A stretch of DNA of 64,000 nt from Nocardioidaceae bacterium. Its GTDB lineage: Bacteria > Actinomycetota > Actinomycetes > Propionibacteriales > Nocardioidaceae. The position numbers and the translations under genes are program-made. The stretch covers positions 186,001 through 250,000 of the forward strand of contig JAGIBL010000005.1 in assembly GCA_017744365.1 (NCBI GenBank), read 5' to 3'. Positions 35,979 to 43,735 of the stretch are shown piece after piece (position 1 is the first letter of the stretch; the number at the start of each line of letters is the position of its first letter). The notes beneath the pieces are model-generated. The model was not told the origin of the DNA. It worked only from the letters and a program-made list of their open reading frames with translations, and made no database searches.

Positions 35979-37484
35979 TCAGCTCCCGCCGATGGCCATC
36001 GCCCGCAGCACGTAGCCGGCCGGCTTCGACGCATCGTCCGGGGTGATGTAGATGTCGACGGTGTTCAGGCCCATCCGCAGGTAGTCGTGGTAGTCGATGG
36101 ACGTGTAGTCCTGGTTGCGCAGGTTGATCGCGCTCAGGTTGTCCTCGCCGCCCTCGCCCTCCAGCGAGTCCACGTGCCGGTAGACCGGGTTGCTCTGGTC
36201 GCCGTTGAACACCATCGCGATCTGGCAGCCGTTGGCCGTGGTCTTCCAGTGCTTGAAGTACAGGGTGTAGTCGTAGTCGGCGTCGACCACCTTGAAGTCG
36301 ACCTTCATCGTCACCGGCCCGTGGTCGAAGGCGGTCGACATCGGCCCGTCGAAGCCCTGGCCGGTGACCTGCAGGGTGTTCTCCTCCGACAGGATCTTGA
36401 ACGCGCTGCCGCCCGAGGGCGGCGCCACGAACTTGTTGGCCGCGAAGCCGATCACCGCGCCGTTGGAGGCACCCGGCCCGCCGACCGGGTCCAGCCCCAG
36501 CAGGGTCAGGTCGAGGACCGGCGAGGTGGCCTGCAGCGGCCCGGCGACCGGGTCGAGGGTGACGTACGGCGCCGAGCCCTTGAGCCCGTGCGACCCGGTG
36601 GCGTACTGGAAGGAGTGCTTGACCTGGACGGTCTGCTGGGTCACGTCCGCGGACAGGTCCAGCAGCCAGGCGGCCTTCATGGTGAAGTCGACGCCGAACA
36701 ACGAGAGCTGGCTGGGCGGGAAGACCAGGACCGGGTTCTTGCTGGCGTCGTAGTCGAAGAGCCGGTCGAGCACGAACTGCGGCAGCTGCACGTCGTTGTT
36801 CGTCGGGATGTCGCGGTACTGCACGACGTCCCAGGGATACTCCTGGCCCCAGATCCAGGTCGGCACGGTGGTGTCCCGGGGACTCAGCGACGCGTACGAC
36901 GCCCAGTCCTTGACGCTCATCGAGTCCGACGACCCGGTCTCGTGACTGGTGCCGTGGTCGCTGCCGCGGGAGGTGGACTGGTTCTGCTCGTCGGTCGTGG
37001 AGTGGCTGTAGTCGCCGCCGATCGAGCCGGTCAGGTCCTCGCCGAAGAACCCGAACGACGCGTTGACGCCGTACGTGTTGGTCTCCGAGGTCGAGGAGCC
37101 CGAGGTGTGCTGCCGGCTCACCGAGCTGTTGGTCCCGTCGTTGTCGTTGCGCGCGGTCATCACCGCGGTGTTGAGCGTGCGCGGGGAGTAGTTGAGCAGC
37201 CGCACGTCGCTGTTGGCCGGCGCCGCCAGTGCGAAGGTGCTGGTCACCATCGCCGGGTAGTCCTCGTACGACGTCAGCGCCGTCGGCGACATGCTGAACG
37301 GGTTCTGGTTGGGGATCACCAGTCGCTGGGTGCACGTCACCCGGTAGGAGCGCACGCAGCCCAGGTTCCGTACGTCGGTGACCGCGCGCACCTCGTAGGT
37401 CAGGTGCACGGCACCGTAGGTCTGGTCGTTCGCGGAGAGCGGCACGACGGTGGTCTGCCGGTAGATGTCGTCGGGGATGAGCAT
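35979..37484 (-). CDS. Beta-rich protein with pore-former-like Ser/Thr segment
   Basis: The 501-residue protein has no signal peptide and is dominated by beta-like sequence. Residues about 112-195 are rich in alternating Ser/Thr with Gly and polar residues (SVSRQHTSGSSTSETNTYGV, GDYSHSTTDEQNQSTSRG). This resembles the amphipathic insertion hairpins of aerolysin-type beta-pore-forming proteins. WIWGQEYPWDVVQYR follows at about 205. The C-terminal 150 residues look like a lectin or carbohydrate-binding-type sandwich. No known family was recognised; the pore-former idea is inference from composition. It lies between the triple tail-collar gene and the basic protein gene. Confidence 0.7.
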   Translation of the reverse strand: MLIPDDIYRQTTVVPLSANDQTYGAVHLTYEVRAVTDVRNLGCVRSYRVTCTQRLVIPNQNPFSMSPTALTSYEDYPAMVTSTFALAAPANSDVRLLNYSPRTLNTAVMTARNDNDGTNSSVSRQHTSGSSTSETNTYGVNASFGFFGEDLTGSIGGDYSHSTTDEQNQSTSRGSDHGTSHETGSSDSMSVKDWASYASLSPRDTTVPTWIWGQEYPWDVVQYRDIPTNNDVQLPQFVLDRLFDYDASKNPVLVFPPSQLSLFGVDFTMKAAWLLDLSADVTQQTVQVKHSFQYATGSHGLKGSAPYVTLDPVAGPLQATSPVLDLTLLGLDPVGGPGASNGAVIGFAANKFVAPPSGGSAFKILSEENTLQVTGQGFDGPMSTAFDHGPVTMKVDFKVVDADYDYTLYFKHWKTTANGCQIAMVFNGDQSNPVYRHVDSLEGEGGEDNLSAINLRNQDYTSIDYHDYLRMGLNTVDIYITPDDASKPAGYVLRAMAIGGS

Positions 37485-37511
37485 GGTCTGTCCTTCCGGC
37501 CCGGTCCGGGC

Positions 37512-39056
37512 TCAGGCGTTCGCCTGGGCGTACTTGATGAAGAAGACGACGCTCGCGTTGAGCGGACGGGTCTCGTCGTCGCCGCCGGTGATCGTGACGT
37601 TCGAGGGGTCGTCCCAGGACGGCACCTCGCGCTGGCCCCAGCCGGCGGCGTTGTCGGCGTCGTCGGTCGGCAGGTGAGCCACGTCCGCGGTGAGGTTCTT
37701 CGTCGGCGAGGCCGTCGACCATCCCTGCTTCGAGCCCACGTTGTCCCCGGTCTGGCCACCCGGCAGTGCCGCCACGCGGCCGGCGACGTCGGGGTCGCGC
37801 CCCGAGGACCGGTCGGTGCCGCGCAGGAAGTAGCCGCGGTAGTCGGGCAGGTTGAACAGGTCGGCGCCGTCGCCGCCGTTGGTGTAGCCGATCGCCGCGA
37901 ACAGCTGCGCGACCTCGGGGTTGGTCCGGGAGAGCTGGAAGCCGTTGCACGCCATCCACTGGTTCGGCGGCGGCGCGGCCTGGCTGCCGGGGAAGGCGAT
38001 GAGCGCGCCGATCGGGAAGATGTCGGTGCCCTGCTCCTGGGTGCACAGCACGTAGTGGTCGACGTTGACGTTGACCGGCCGGGTCTCCTTGTCGCCGCCG
38101 GTGCTGGTCAGCGAGACCGTCTCGGTGCCGGAGTTCCAGGCGGCCAGGTCGTGGCCGGCACAGTGCGTGCTGGTCCACTCGGTGTCGCCGAGCTTGATGG
38201 TGAGCTGGAACGGGTTGACCGGCAGCGCGGTGGCGCCGCCCTGGACCGAGCCGACGGCGTCGCCGACCGCGCCTCCGGGCGCCATCGCGGTCCGCGTCGC
38301 GGCGTCCGGGTCGTGGCCGGTGCCGTTGCTGGCGCCGCGCAGGAACCGGCCGCGGTAGTCGGGCAGGTTGACCTTGTCGCCGTCGCTGCCGTGCGCGGGT
38401 CCGAGGGCGTCGTACAGCTGGGTGAAGTCGGACCGGCCGAAGGCCGCGCCGTTGCAGATCAGGTAGCTGTCCTTGAGCGCGTCGGTGACCTGGTTGCCCG
38501 CGAAGGCGACCACCATGCCGGGCAGCAGCGGCGCGCTGGCGACGGTCTTGATGACGAAGTTGACGTACGCGTTCAGCGGCCGGGTCTCGGCGTCGCCGCC
38601 CTTGTTGGACGGGAACGACTGCGCCGACCCGGACTCGATCATGTCCGCGTTCGTGCCCTTGTAGGAGTTGTGGGTGCCGCTCTCGGAACGCACCGAGGCC
38701 TGGAACGGGTTGTGCGCCAGGGCGGTGGCGTAGCCCTGGATGCTGCCGACGTTCGCGCCCGCGCTGCCGCCCGGAGCCGCGGCGACACGCTTGGCGACGT
38801 CGCCGTCGACATCGCCGGCGGGATCGAGGCCGCGCAGGAAGAAGCCTTCGAGCTGGGGGAGGTTGAAGTGCTCGGCGTCGGCGGCGCCGTTGGCGGTGCC
38901 GATGGCCTCGAAGAGCTCGAGGTGCTGGTTGTTCGGCAGCGACGCGCCGTCGCAGATCGCCCAGCCGAGCTCGTTGAGCTGTCCCGCGTTGAGCCGCCCC
39001 GCATAGGCGAGCACGGTGCCGACGGGGGTGGAGATTCCGGATTCCGCAGTGGCCAT
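37512..39056 (-). CDS. Triple tail-collar domain protein
   Basis: The 514-residue protein contains three consecutive tail-collar modules of about 165 residues. Each has a P-G-x-V/L-x-A-F/Y start, a W/Y-x-x-C-D/N-G, a LF-AIG-GG core and a FNLPxxxGxFLRG block (about residues 60, 225 and 390). Each module ends in ETRPLNxxVxFxIK (ETRPVNVNVDHYVLC in the second). A single-chain trimer is a reasonable inference, since the family normally trimerises. The start is ATG 39056 behind GGGGG. It is the first gene of a leftward operon and is divergent from the oxidoreductase at 39242. Confidence 0.83.
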   Translation of the reverse strand: MATAESGISTPVGTVLAYAGRLNAGQLNELGWAICDGASLPNNQHLELFEAIGTANGAADAEHFNLPQLEGFFLRGLDPAGDVDGDVAKRVAAAPGGSAGANVGSIQGYATALAHNPFQASVRSESGTHNSYKGTNADMIESGSAQSFPSNKGGDAETRPLNAYVNFVIKTVASAPLLPGMVVAFAGNQVTDALKDSYLICNGAAFGRSDFTQLYDALGPAHGSDGDKVNLPDYRGRFLRGASNGTGHDPDAATRTAMAPGGAVGDAVGSVQGGATALPVNPFQLTIKLGDTEWTSTHCAGHDLAAWNSGTETVSLTSTGGDKETRPVNVNVDHYVLCTQEQGTDIFPIGALIAFPGSQAAPPPNQWMACNGFQLSRTNPEVAQLFAAIGYTNGGDGADLFNLPDYRGYFLRGTDRSSGRDPDVAGRVAALPGGQTGDNVGSKQGWSTASPTKNLTADVAHLPTDDADNAAGWGQREVPSWDDPSNVTITGGDDETRPLNASVVFFIKYAQANA

Positions 39057-39216
39057 GAGTGCCCCCAAGGATGCGAGTGTGGATGCGGCTCAGCGTGATC
39101 GCGCCGTTGCCCAGCGGTCAAGTGTTCTGACTCGATCTGTCAACAATGGACATCATGGCGTGCGGTTCGCGAACTTCGTCAGGAGTTGGGGTCGTCGGGG
39201 CGCCGGTCGCACTTCG

Positions 39217-39235
39217 CTAGAACCTGTTCTAGTCT
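39217..39235 (+). promoter_or_regulatory. KstR-like box over a leaderless promoter
   Basis: CTAGAACCTGTTCTAG is a perfect 7-bp inverted repeat with a CT centre. It matches TNNAACNNGTTNNA, the site of the TetR-family cholesterol-catabolism repressor KstR. It overlaps TAGTCT (39230-39235), which ends 6 bases before the oxidoreductase ATG and is the likely -10 of a leaderless transcript. A repressor bound there would block initiation. Confidence 0.6.
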
Positions 39236-39241
39236 CGGCGC

Positions 39242-40111
39242 ATGCGGTTCTCGATCAGCCTCGCCTTCCAGCCCGTCGACGAGCTCGTCGAGATCGCGAA
39301 GGCGGCCGACGCGGCCGGCTACGACGCGCTCACCATCCCCGACCACGTGGTCGAGATCGAGGAGCTCGCCACGCCCTACCCGTACACCGCCGACGGGTCC
39401 CGCCGCTGGACCCACGACGCCGACTGGCCCGACCCGTGGGTGCTGGTGGGAGCGCTGGCCGCGGTGACGACGCGGGTGCGGTTCTTCACCTCGGTCTACG
39501 TCGCCGCGCTGCGCAGTCCCTACCAGGTGGCCAAGTCGGTCGGCACCGCCGCGGTGCTCTCGAACAACCGGGTCGCTCTCGGCGTCGGCGCCGGCTGGTG
39601 TCGCGAGGAGTTCGACCTGCTCGGCCAGGACTTCGGCAGTCGTGGTCGTCGTACGGACGAGGCGCTGGAGCTGCTCGCCGACCTCTGGTCGCCCGGCTGG
39701 ACCGAGCACGCCGGGGAGCACTACCCGACGCCGAAGCTGACCATGGAGCCGACTCCGACCGCGCGGATCCCGGTGTACGTCGGCGGCCTGTCCGAGGTGG
39801 GCATGCGCCGGGCGGCCCGGCACGACGGCTGGATCGGCGACCTCTACACGGTCGAGGAGGCCGGCCGGCACGCCCGGCGGCTGGCCGAGCTGCGCGACGA
39901 GACCGGCGCGACGGGGGAGTTCCGGATGATCACCGCGCTCACCGACGCCTTCCTGCCCGAGCACTTCGCCGCCGCCGAGGAGGCCGGGGTCACCGACGTC
40001 TGGACCGCCCCGTGGGCCTACTACCACCGGCTGGACTGCCCACTGGAGCAGAAGCTCGAGGGGATCGAGCGGTTCGCCGAGGACGTGCTCGCGCCGCTGG
40101 AGGCACGATGA
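39242..40111 (+). CDS. LLM-class F420-dependent oxidoreductase
   Basis: The 289-residue luciferase-like protein starts MRFSISLAFQPVDELVEIAKAADAAGYDALTIPDHV and has LGVGAGWCREEFDLLGQDF near 118 and IPVYVGGLSEVGMRRAARHDGWIGD near 176, features of the F420-binding LLM group (TIGR036xx types) common in actinobacteria. The substrate is unknown. The KstR-like box in its promoter suggests induction during steroid breakdown. No steroid-ring enzyme is adjacent, so the link rests on the motif. Confidence 0.82.
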   Translation: MRFSISLAFQPVDELVEIAKAADAAGYDALTIPDHVVEIEELATPYPYTADGSRRWTHDADWPDPWVLVGALAAVTTRVRFFTSVYVAALRSPYQVAKSVGTAAVLSNNRVALGVGAGWCREEFDLLGQDFGSRGRRTDEALELLADLWSPGWTEHAGEHYPTPKLTMEPTPTARIPVYVGGLSEVGMRRAARHDGWIGDLYTVEEAGRHARRLAELRDETGATGEFRMITALTDAFLPEHFAAAEEAGVTDVWTAPWAYYHRLDCPLEQKLEGIERFAEDVLAPLEAR

Positions 40112-40151
40112 CCCGCGCCGACAGGATCCTCTGCGTCGCCTGAGAGAGCAC

Positions 40152-40263
40152 CTGAGGCGTCTCAGATGAAAGCGTCAGATGCGCCGAGGCGTCGCAGATG
40201 AAAGGTCGCACTTTCAAGTGAGACGCCTCAGCGTGGTTTTCACTTTCAGATGAGACGGCTCGG
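40152..40263. repeat. Four-copy palindromic repeat element, locus 1
   Basis: Four 21-base copies of a sequence close to GAGGCGTCTCAGATGAAAG lie at 40152, 40184, 40211 and 40243. The first two are direct and the last two inverted, with gaps of 11, 6 and 11 bases. The whole is a 112-base inverted repeat between the ends of two convergent genes. The same layout recurs at 60121-60233. It could serve as a bidirectional terminator, but no U-tract follows. Confidence 0.85.
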
Positions 40264-40265
40264 GG

Positions 40266-40832
40266 TCAGAGGGAGCGGACGACCCGGGCCGGGTTGCCGA
40301 CCGCGACCGCGTTTGCCGGGACGTCCCGGGTCACCACGGCACCGGCGCCGATGACCGCGTTGTCGCCGATGGTGACGTGGGCGAGCACGATGGCGCCGCC
40401 GCCGATCCAGACGTTCTCGCCGATCGTGATCGGGCCGGCGGCCTCGACCATGGTGCGCCGCTCGGCGGGGTCGACAGGGTGGGTCGGGGTGAGCAGCTGC
40501 ACGTTCGGGCCGATCTGGGTGTCGGCGCCGATGCTGATCGGGGCGCAGTCGAGCGCGACCAGGCCGAAGTTCGCGAACACGTTGTCGCCGATGCTGAGCT
40601 GGGTGCCGTAGTCGACGTACAGGGGAGCCCGGAAGGTGACGTCCTTCCCGACCGAGCCGGCCAGCTCGCACAGCAGCTCCTGGCGGCGGGAGCGGCTGGT
40701 GCCGGGGGTGTTGTACGCGTCCATCAGCCCCTGCGCTCGCTCGGCCGCGGCGACCAGCTCGGGGTCATGGGCGTGGTAGGGGTCTCCGGCGAGCATCCGC
40801 TCACGCTGGGAGCGAGTGTCGGGTGCTGTCAT
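40266..40832 (-). CDS. Maltose/galactoside O-acetyltransferase-like enzyme
   Basis: The 188-residue protein has the left-handed beta-helix hexapeptide repeats (IGDNVFANFGLVALDCAPISIG, IGENVWIGGGAIVLAHVTIGDNAVIGAGAVV) and the N-terminal RERMLAGDPYHAHDPEL typical of Maa/LacA enzymes, which use acetyl-CoA to acetylate sugar hydroxyls. The usual active-site His lies in LLTPTHPVD. Its start overlaps the stop of the monooxygenase gene (ATGA). Confidence 0.9.
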   Translation of the reverse strand: MTAPDTRSQRERMLAGDPYHAHDPELVAAAERAQGLMDAYNTPGTSRSRRQELLCELAGSVGKDVTFRAPLYVDYGTQLSIGDNVFANFGLVALDCAPISIGADTQIGPNVQLLTPTHPVDPAERRTMVEAAGPITIGENVWIGGGAIVLAHVTIGDNAVIGAGAVVTRDVPANAVAVGNPARVVRSL

Positions 40833-42298
40833 GCGGTCGACTCCAGGGACCGGCTGCGCACCTCGAAGTCGGCCGGGTCGACCCGCGCCGTCCGCCGCTT
40901 GTACTCGGCCACCGTGCCCGGCCAGTTGGTGGTGACCCGTCCCGACCCGGCGTCGCGGTACCAGCTCGCGCAGCCGCCCCACACGCTCGCGCCGAGCCGG
41001 CGCTGCACCTCGTCGTCGAACCGCTGCTCGGCCTCGGCGCGCACGGCGATGGTGCCACCGCCGGCCACCTTCTCGACGAGCTGGCGGATGAAGCCGGACT
41101 GCGACTCCATCATGTTGATGATCGAGCTGCCGCCGAGGTTGGTGTTCGGGCCGTAGACGATGCCGAGGTTCGGGAAGCCGGGCACGCAGATGCCGAGGTA
41201 GGCCCGCGCGCCGCCGTTCCAGACGTCCTCGAGCGCGACCCCGCCGGCACCGGTGATCCGCATCGGAGCCAGGAACTCGGTGGCCGCGAACCCGGTGCCG
41301 TAGACGATCGCGTCCGCCTCGTGCACGGTCCCGCCGGCGGTACGGACGCCGTGCGGCAGCACCTCGACGACCTTCTCGGTCACCACCTCGACGTTGGGCT
41401 GGGTGAGCGCCGGGTACCAGTCGTTGGAGAACAGCAGCCGCTTGCAGCCGATCGGGTAGTCCGGCTTCAGCTTCGCGCGCAGCGCCGGGTCGCGCACCTG
41501 CGCGCGCAGCATCGCGTGCCAGGCCAGCTCGAGCACCTTCTTCATCGGGTTGGTCCCGGTCAGCGATCGGTTGAGCTGCTCGGACATCACCCAGGTGAGG
41601 TTCCGGCCGAAGGCCTGCGTCCGCGGGAACCGGCCGTAGGCGCGGTGGTGGGCGCGGGTGTAGGCACGGTCGGGTTTCGGCACGACGTACGGCGCCGAGC
41701 GCTGGAACACGATCACCTTCTCTGCGACCGGCTGGATGCCCGGCACGAACTGGATCGCGCTCGCGCCGGTGCCGAGCACGGCCACCCTCTTCCCTCGCAG
41801 GTCGACGTCGTGGCGCCACTGCGCGGAGTGGAACGCGGGTCCCTCGAAGCTTGCTGCTCCGGGCAGATCGGGGATCACCGGGTTGGAGAGCTGGCCGACC
41901 GCGGTCACCAGGAAGTCCGCCTCGTACGTCGGACCGCCGGCGGTCGTGACTGACCAGGTCGCGGACTCCTCGTCGTACGAGGCGCCGGTGGCCTCGACGC
42001 CGAACCGGACGCGCTCGCGCAGCCCGAACTCGCCGGCCACCCGGTCGATGTAGCGCAGGATGTCGGCCTGGCCGGAGTAGCGGCGCTCCCAGGCCGGGTT
42101 CGGCGCGAACGACCAGGAGTACAGCGAGGACGGCACGTCGCACGCGGCACCGGGGTACGTGTTGTCCCGCCAGACGCCGCCGATCTCCTCGGAGCGCTCC
42201 AGGATCGTGACGTCGTCGAACCCGTGCCGGAGCAGCTCGATGGCGGTGCCGAGCCCGCCGAAACCCGCACCGACGATCACGATCCTGGGAGAGGTCAT
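40829..42298 (-). CDS. Baeyer-Villiger-type flavin monooxygenase
   Basis: The 489-residue protein has an N-terminal FAD site (IVIVGAGFGGLGTAIEL), a second nucleotide site VAVLGTGASAIQFVPGI near 185, and FEGPAFHSAQWRHD, which corresponds to the Baeyer-Villiger motif FxGxxxHxxxW(P/D). GGVWRDNTYPGAACDVPS also fits. Such enzymes insert oxygen next to ketones or oxidise heteroatoms with NADPH. TACCCT lies 7 bases before ATG 42298, a leaderless promoter back-to-back with the DUF1304 promoter. Confidence 0.87.
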   Translation of the reverse strand: MTSPRIVIVGAGFGGLGTAIELLRHGFDDVTILERSEEIGGVWRDNTYPGAACDVPSSLYSWSFAPNPAWERRYSGQADILRYIDRVAGEFGLRERVRFGVEATGASYDEESATWSVTTAGGPTYEADFLVTAVGQLSNPVIPDLPGAASFEGPAFHSAQWRHDVDLRGKRVAVLGTGASAIQFVPGIQPVAEKVIVFQRSAPYVVPKPDRAYTRAHHRAYGRFPRTQAFGRNLTWVMSEQLNRSLTGTNPMKKVLELAWHAMLRAQVRDPALRAKLKPDYPIGCKRLLFSNDWYPALTQPNVEVVTEKVVEVLPHGVRTAGGTVHEADAIVYGTGFAATEFLAPMRITGAGGVALEDVWNGGARAYLGICVPGFPNLGIVYGPNTNLGGSSIINMMESQSGFIRQLVEKVAGGGTIAVRAEAEQRFDDEVQRRLGASVWGGCASWYRDAGSGRVTTNWPGTVAEYKRRTARVDPADFEVRSRSLESTA

Positions 42299-42305
42299 GA
42301 AGGCA

Positions 42306-42321
42306 AGGGTAGGTCTAGAGT
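42306..42321. promoter_or_regulatory. Back-to-back leaderless promoters
   Basis: The 29-base gap holds two -10 boxes: TACCCT on the minus strand (42311-42306), 7 bases before the monooxygenase ATG, and TAGAGT on the plus strand (42316-42321), 6 bases before the DUF1304 ATG. Each -35 region would lie inside the opposite gene. Confidence 0.6.
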
Positions 42322-42327
42322 CCGGGC

Positions 42328-42708
42328 ATGCTCGTCGTCGCGCAGGTCTTCGCAGGGCTCGCCGCTCTGCTGCACGTCTACATCTTCTGGCTGGAGTCGC
42401 TGGTCTTCGGCAGCCGCGGGCGCAAGGTCTTCGGGGTCAGCGCCGCGGAGGCCGAGGTGATGCGGCCCTGGGCCTACAACCAGGGCTTCTACAACCTCTT
42501 CCTGGCGATCGTCACCGCGGTCGGCGTCGCGGTGTGCGGCGCGAACCGGGACGCCGCCGTCGCGCTCCTGGTCGCCGGCACCGGCTCGATGCTGGCCGCG
42601 GCCCTGGTGCTCATCACCTCGGATCCCGGCAAGGCGCGCGCCGCCGTCGTGCAGGGGCTGTTCCCGTTGATCGCCCTGCTCTCGCTGGCGATCTGGGCGC
42701 TTACGTGA
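42328..42708 (+). CDS. DUF1304 membrane protein
   Basis: The 126-residue protein has four helices. The start LVVAQVFAGLAALLHVYIFWLESLVFG, RPWAYNQGFYNLFLA near 50 and ITSDPGKARAAVVQG near 97 match the DUF1304 family. The function of the family is not known. The last 8 bases overlap the convergent SDR gene. Confidence 0.88.
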   Translation: MLVVAQVFAGLAALLHVYIFWLESLVFGSRGRKVFGVSAAEAEVMRPWAYNQGFYNLFLAIVTAVGVAVCGANRDAAVALLVAGTGSMLAAALVLITSDPGKARAAVVQGLFPLIALLSLAIWALT

Positions 42709-43468
42709 TCGTCATGCCGCCGTCGACCGCCAGCGTCTGCCCGGTGACGTAACCGGCCGCGTCGCTGGCGAGGTAGACCACGGTCGCGGCCAGCTCGCGC
42801 GGGTCGCCCTTGCGGCCCATCGGGATCCGCTGCTGCTGGGCCTCGAGGTAGCCCGGCGGGTACTGCTCGGTCATCTCGGAGGCGAAGAAGCCGGGTGCGA
42901 GCGCGTTGACCCGGATGCCCTTGCGGCCGGTCCACTGCTGGGCGAGGTCGCGGGTCAACCCGATCAGACCCGCCTTGCTGGCGGCGTAGGCGGCCTGGGG
43001 GAGACCGGCGGTGGTCAGCCCCAGCACCGAGGAGATGTTGATGATCGAGGAGCCCGGCTGCATCACCCGGCCGCACGCCTGCGCCATCCAGTAGCAGCCG
43101 TTGAGGTTGACGTCGATGACGCCGCGGAACTGCTCGGGGGTCTCCCGGGTGGCCGGGACCGCGGTGCCGACGCCGGCGTTGTTGACCAGGACGTCGACCC
43201 GCCCGAACGCCTCCATCGCCGCGTCCACCAGCGCTTGGCAGGAGGCCGGGTCGGCGACGTCGGTGGCCACCGAGACCGCCTTGCGCCCGGCCGCCTCGAC
43301 CAGGGCGGCGGTGTCGGCGAGCCGCTCGACCCGGCGGGCTCCGAGGGCGACGTCCGCGCCCGCCTCGGCGAGGGCTTGGGCGAACGCGACGCCGAGGCCG
43401 GAGGAGGCGCCGGTGACGACGGCGACCTTGCCGTCGAGGCGGAACAGGTCGGTGACGGGAGAGGTCAT
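42701..43468 (-). CDS. SDR-family oxidoreductase
   Basis: The 255-residue protein is a classical short-chain dehydrogenase: TGASSGLGVAFAQAL (NAD(P) site), NNAGVGTAV, the catalytic Ser in IINISSVLGLTT, and YAASK near residue 157, followed by TRDLAQQWTGRKGIRVNALAPGFF. The C-terminus GYVTGQTLAVDGGMTIT is typical of FabG/gluconate dehydrogenase-like members. Substrate is unknown; proximity to the monooxygenase suggests catabolism of alcohols or ketones. Confidence 0.9.
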   Translation of the reverse strand: MTSPVTDLFRLDGKVAVVTGASSGLGVAFAQALAEAGADVALGARRVERLADTAALVEAAGRKAVSVATDVADPASCQALVDAAMEAFGRVDVLVNNAGVGTAVPATRETPEQFRGVIDVNLNGCYWMAQACGRVMQPGSSIINISSVLGLTTAGLPQAAYAASKAGLIGLTRDLAQQWTGRKGIRVNALAPGFFASEMTEQYPPGYLEAQQQRIPMGRKGDPRELAATVVYLASDAAGYVTGQTLAVDGGMTIT

Positions 43469-43537
43469 GGGCTGATCATGCCGGAAGACCCACCGCAGTC
43501 AGCGGCGTAGCATCGAAGGAACCCTTCGGAGGTCGTC

Positions 43538-43726
43538 ATGTGCAACTTCGAGCTCAGTCCCGAGGCCTTCCGCCAGCGCCGTCTCGAGATGATCGCCCTT
43601 GCCGAGGAGCGCCGCCTGGCCCTGGCGCTCAGACCGGTCCGGGCCACGAAAACTCGATCCCGCCGCAGGGCGCGGATCGGCGCGGTGAGCCCGGTCAGGC
43701 TCAATCCCTCGCCGGTGCCGCGCTGA
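43538..43726 (+). CDS. Small basic protein, unknown function
   Basis: The 62-residue protein starts MCNFELSPEAFRQRRLEMIALAEERRLALALR, probably one long helix, followed by an Arg-rich tail. It has a GGAGG ribosome site 6 bases before the ATG and a possible -10 TAGCAT (43508-43513), giving a leadered mRNA, unlike most neighbours. It ends 9 bases before the convergent galE stop. No family is recognised. Confidence 0.5.
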   Translation: MCNFELSPEAFRQRRLEMIALAEERRLALALRPVRATKTRSRRRARIGAVSPVRLNPSPVPR

Positions 43727-43735
43727 TCCGTCGTC

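Noticed and set aside
39121-39160. Promoter TTGACA for the triple tail-collar gene
   Set aside because: A TTGACA exists on the minus strand at 39144-39139, but no -10-like box lies 16-19 bases downstream.
40152-40263. CRISPR array
   Set aside because: The repeats are inverted as well as direct, gaps are 6-11 bases, and there are only four copies, with no cas gene.
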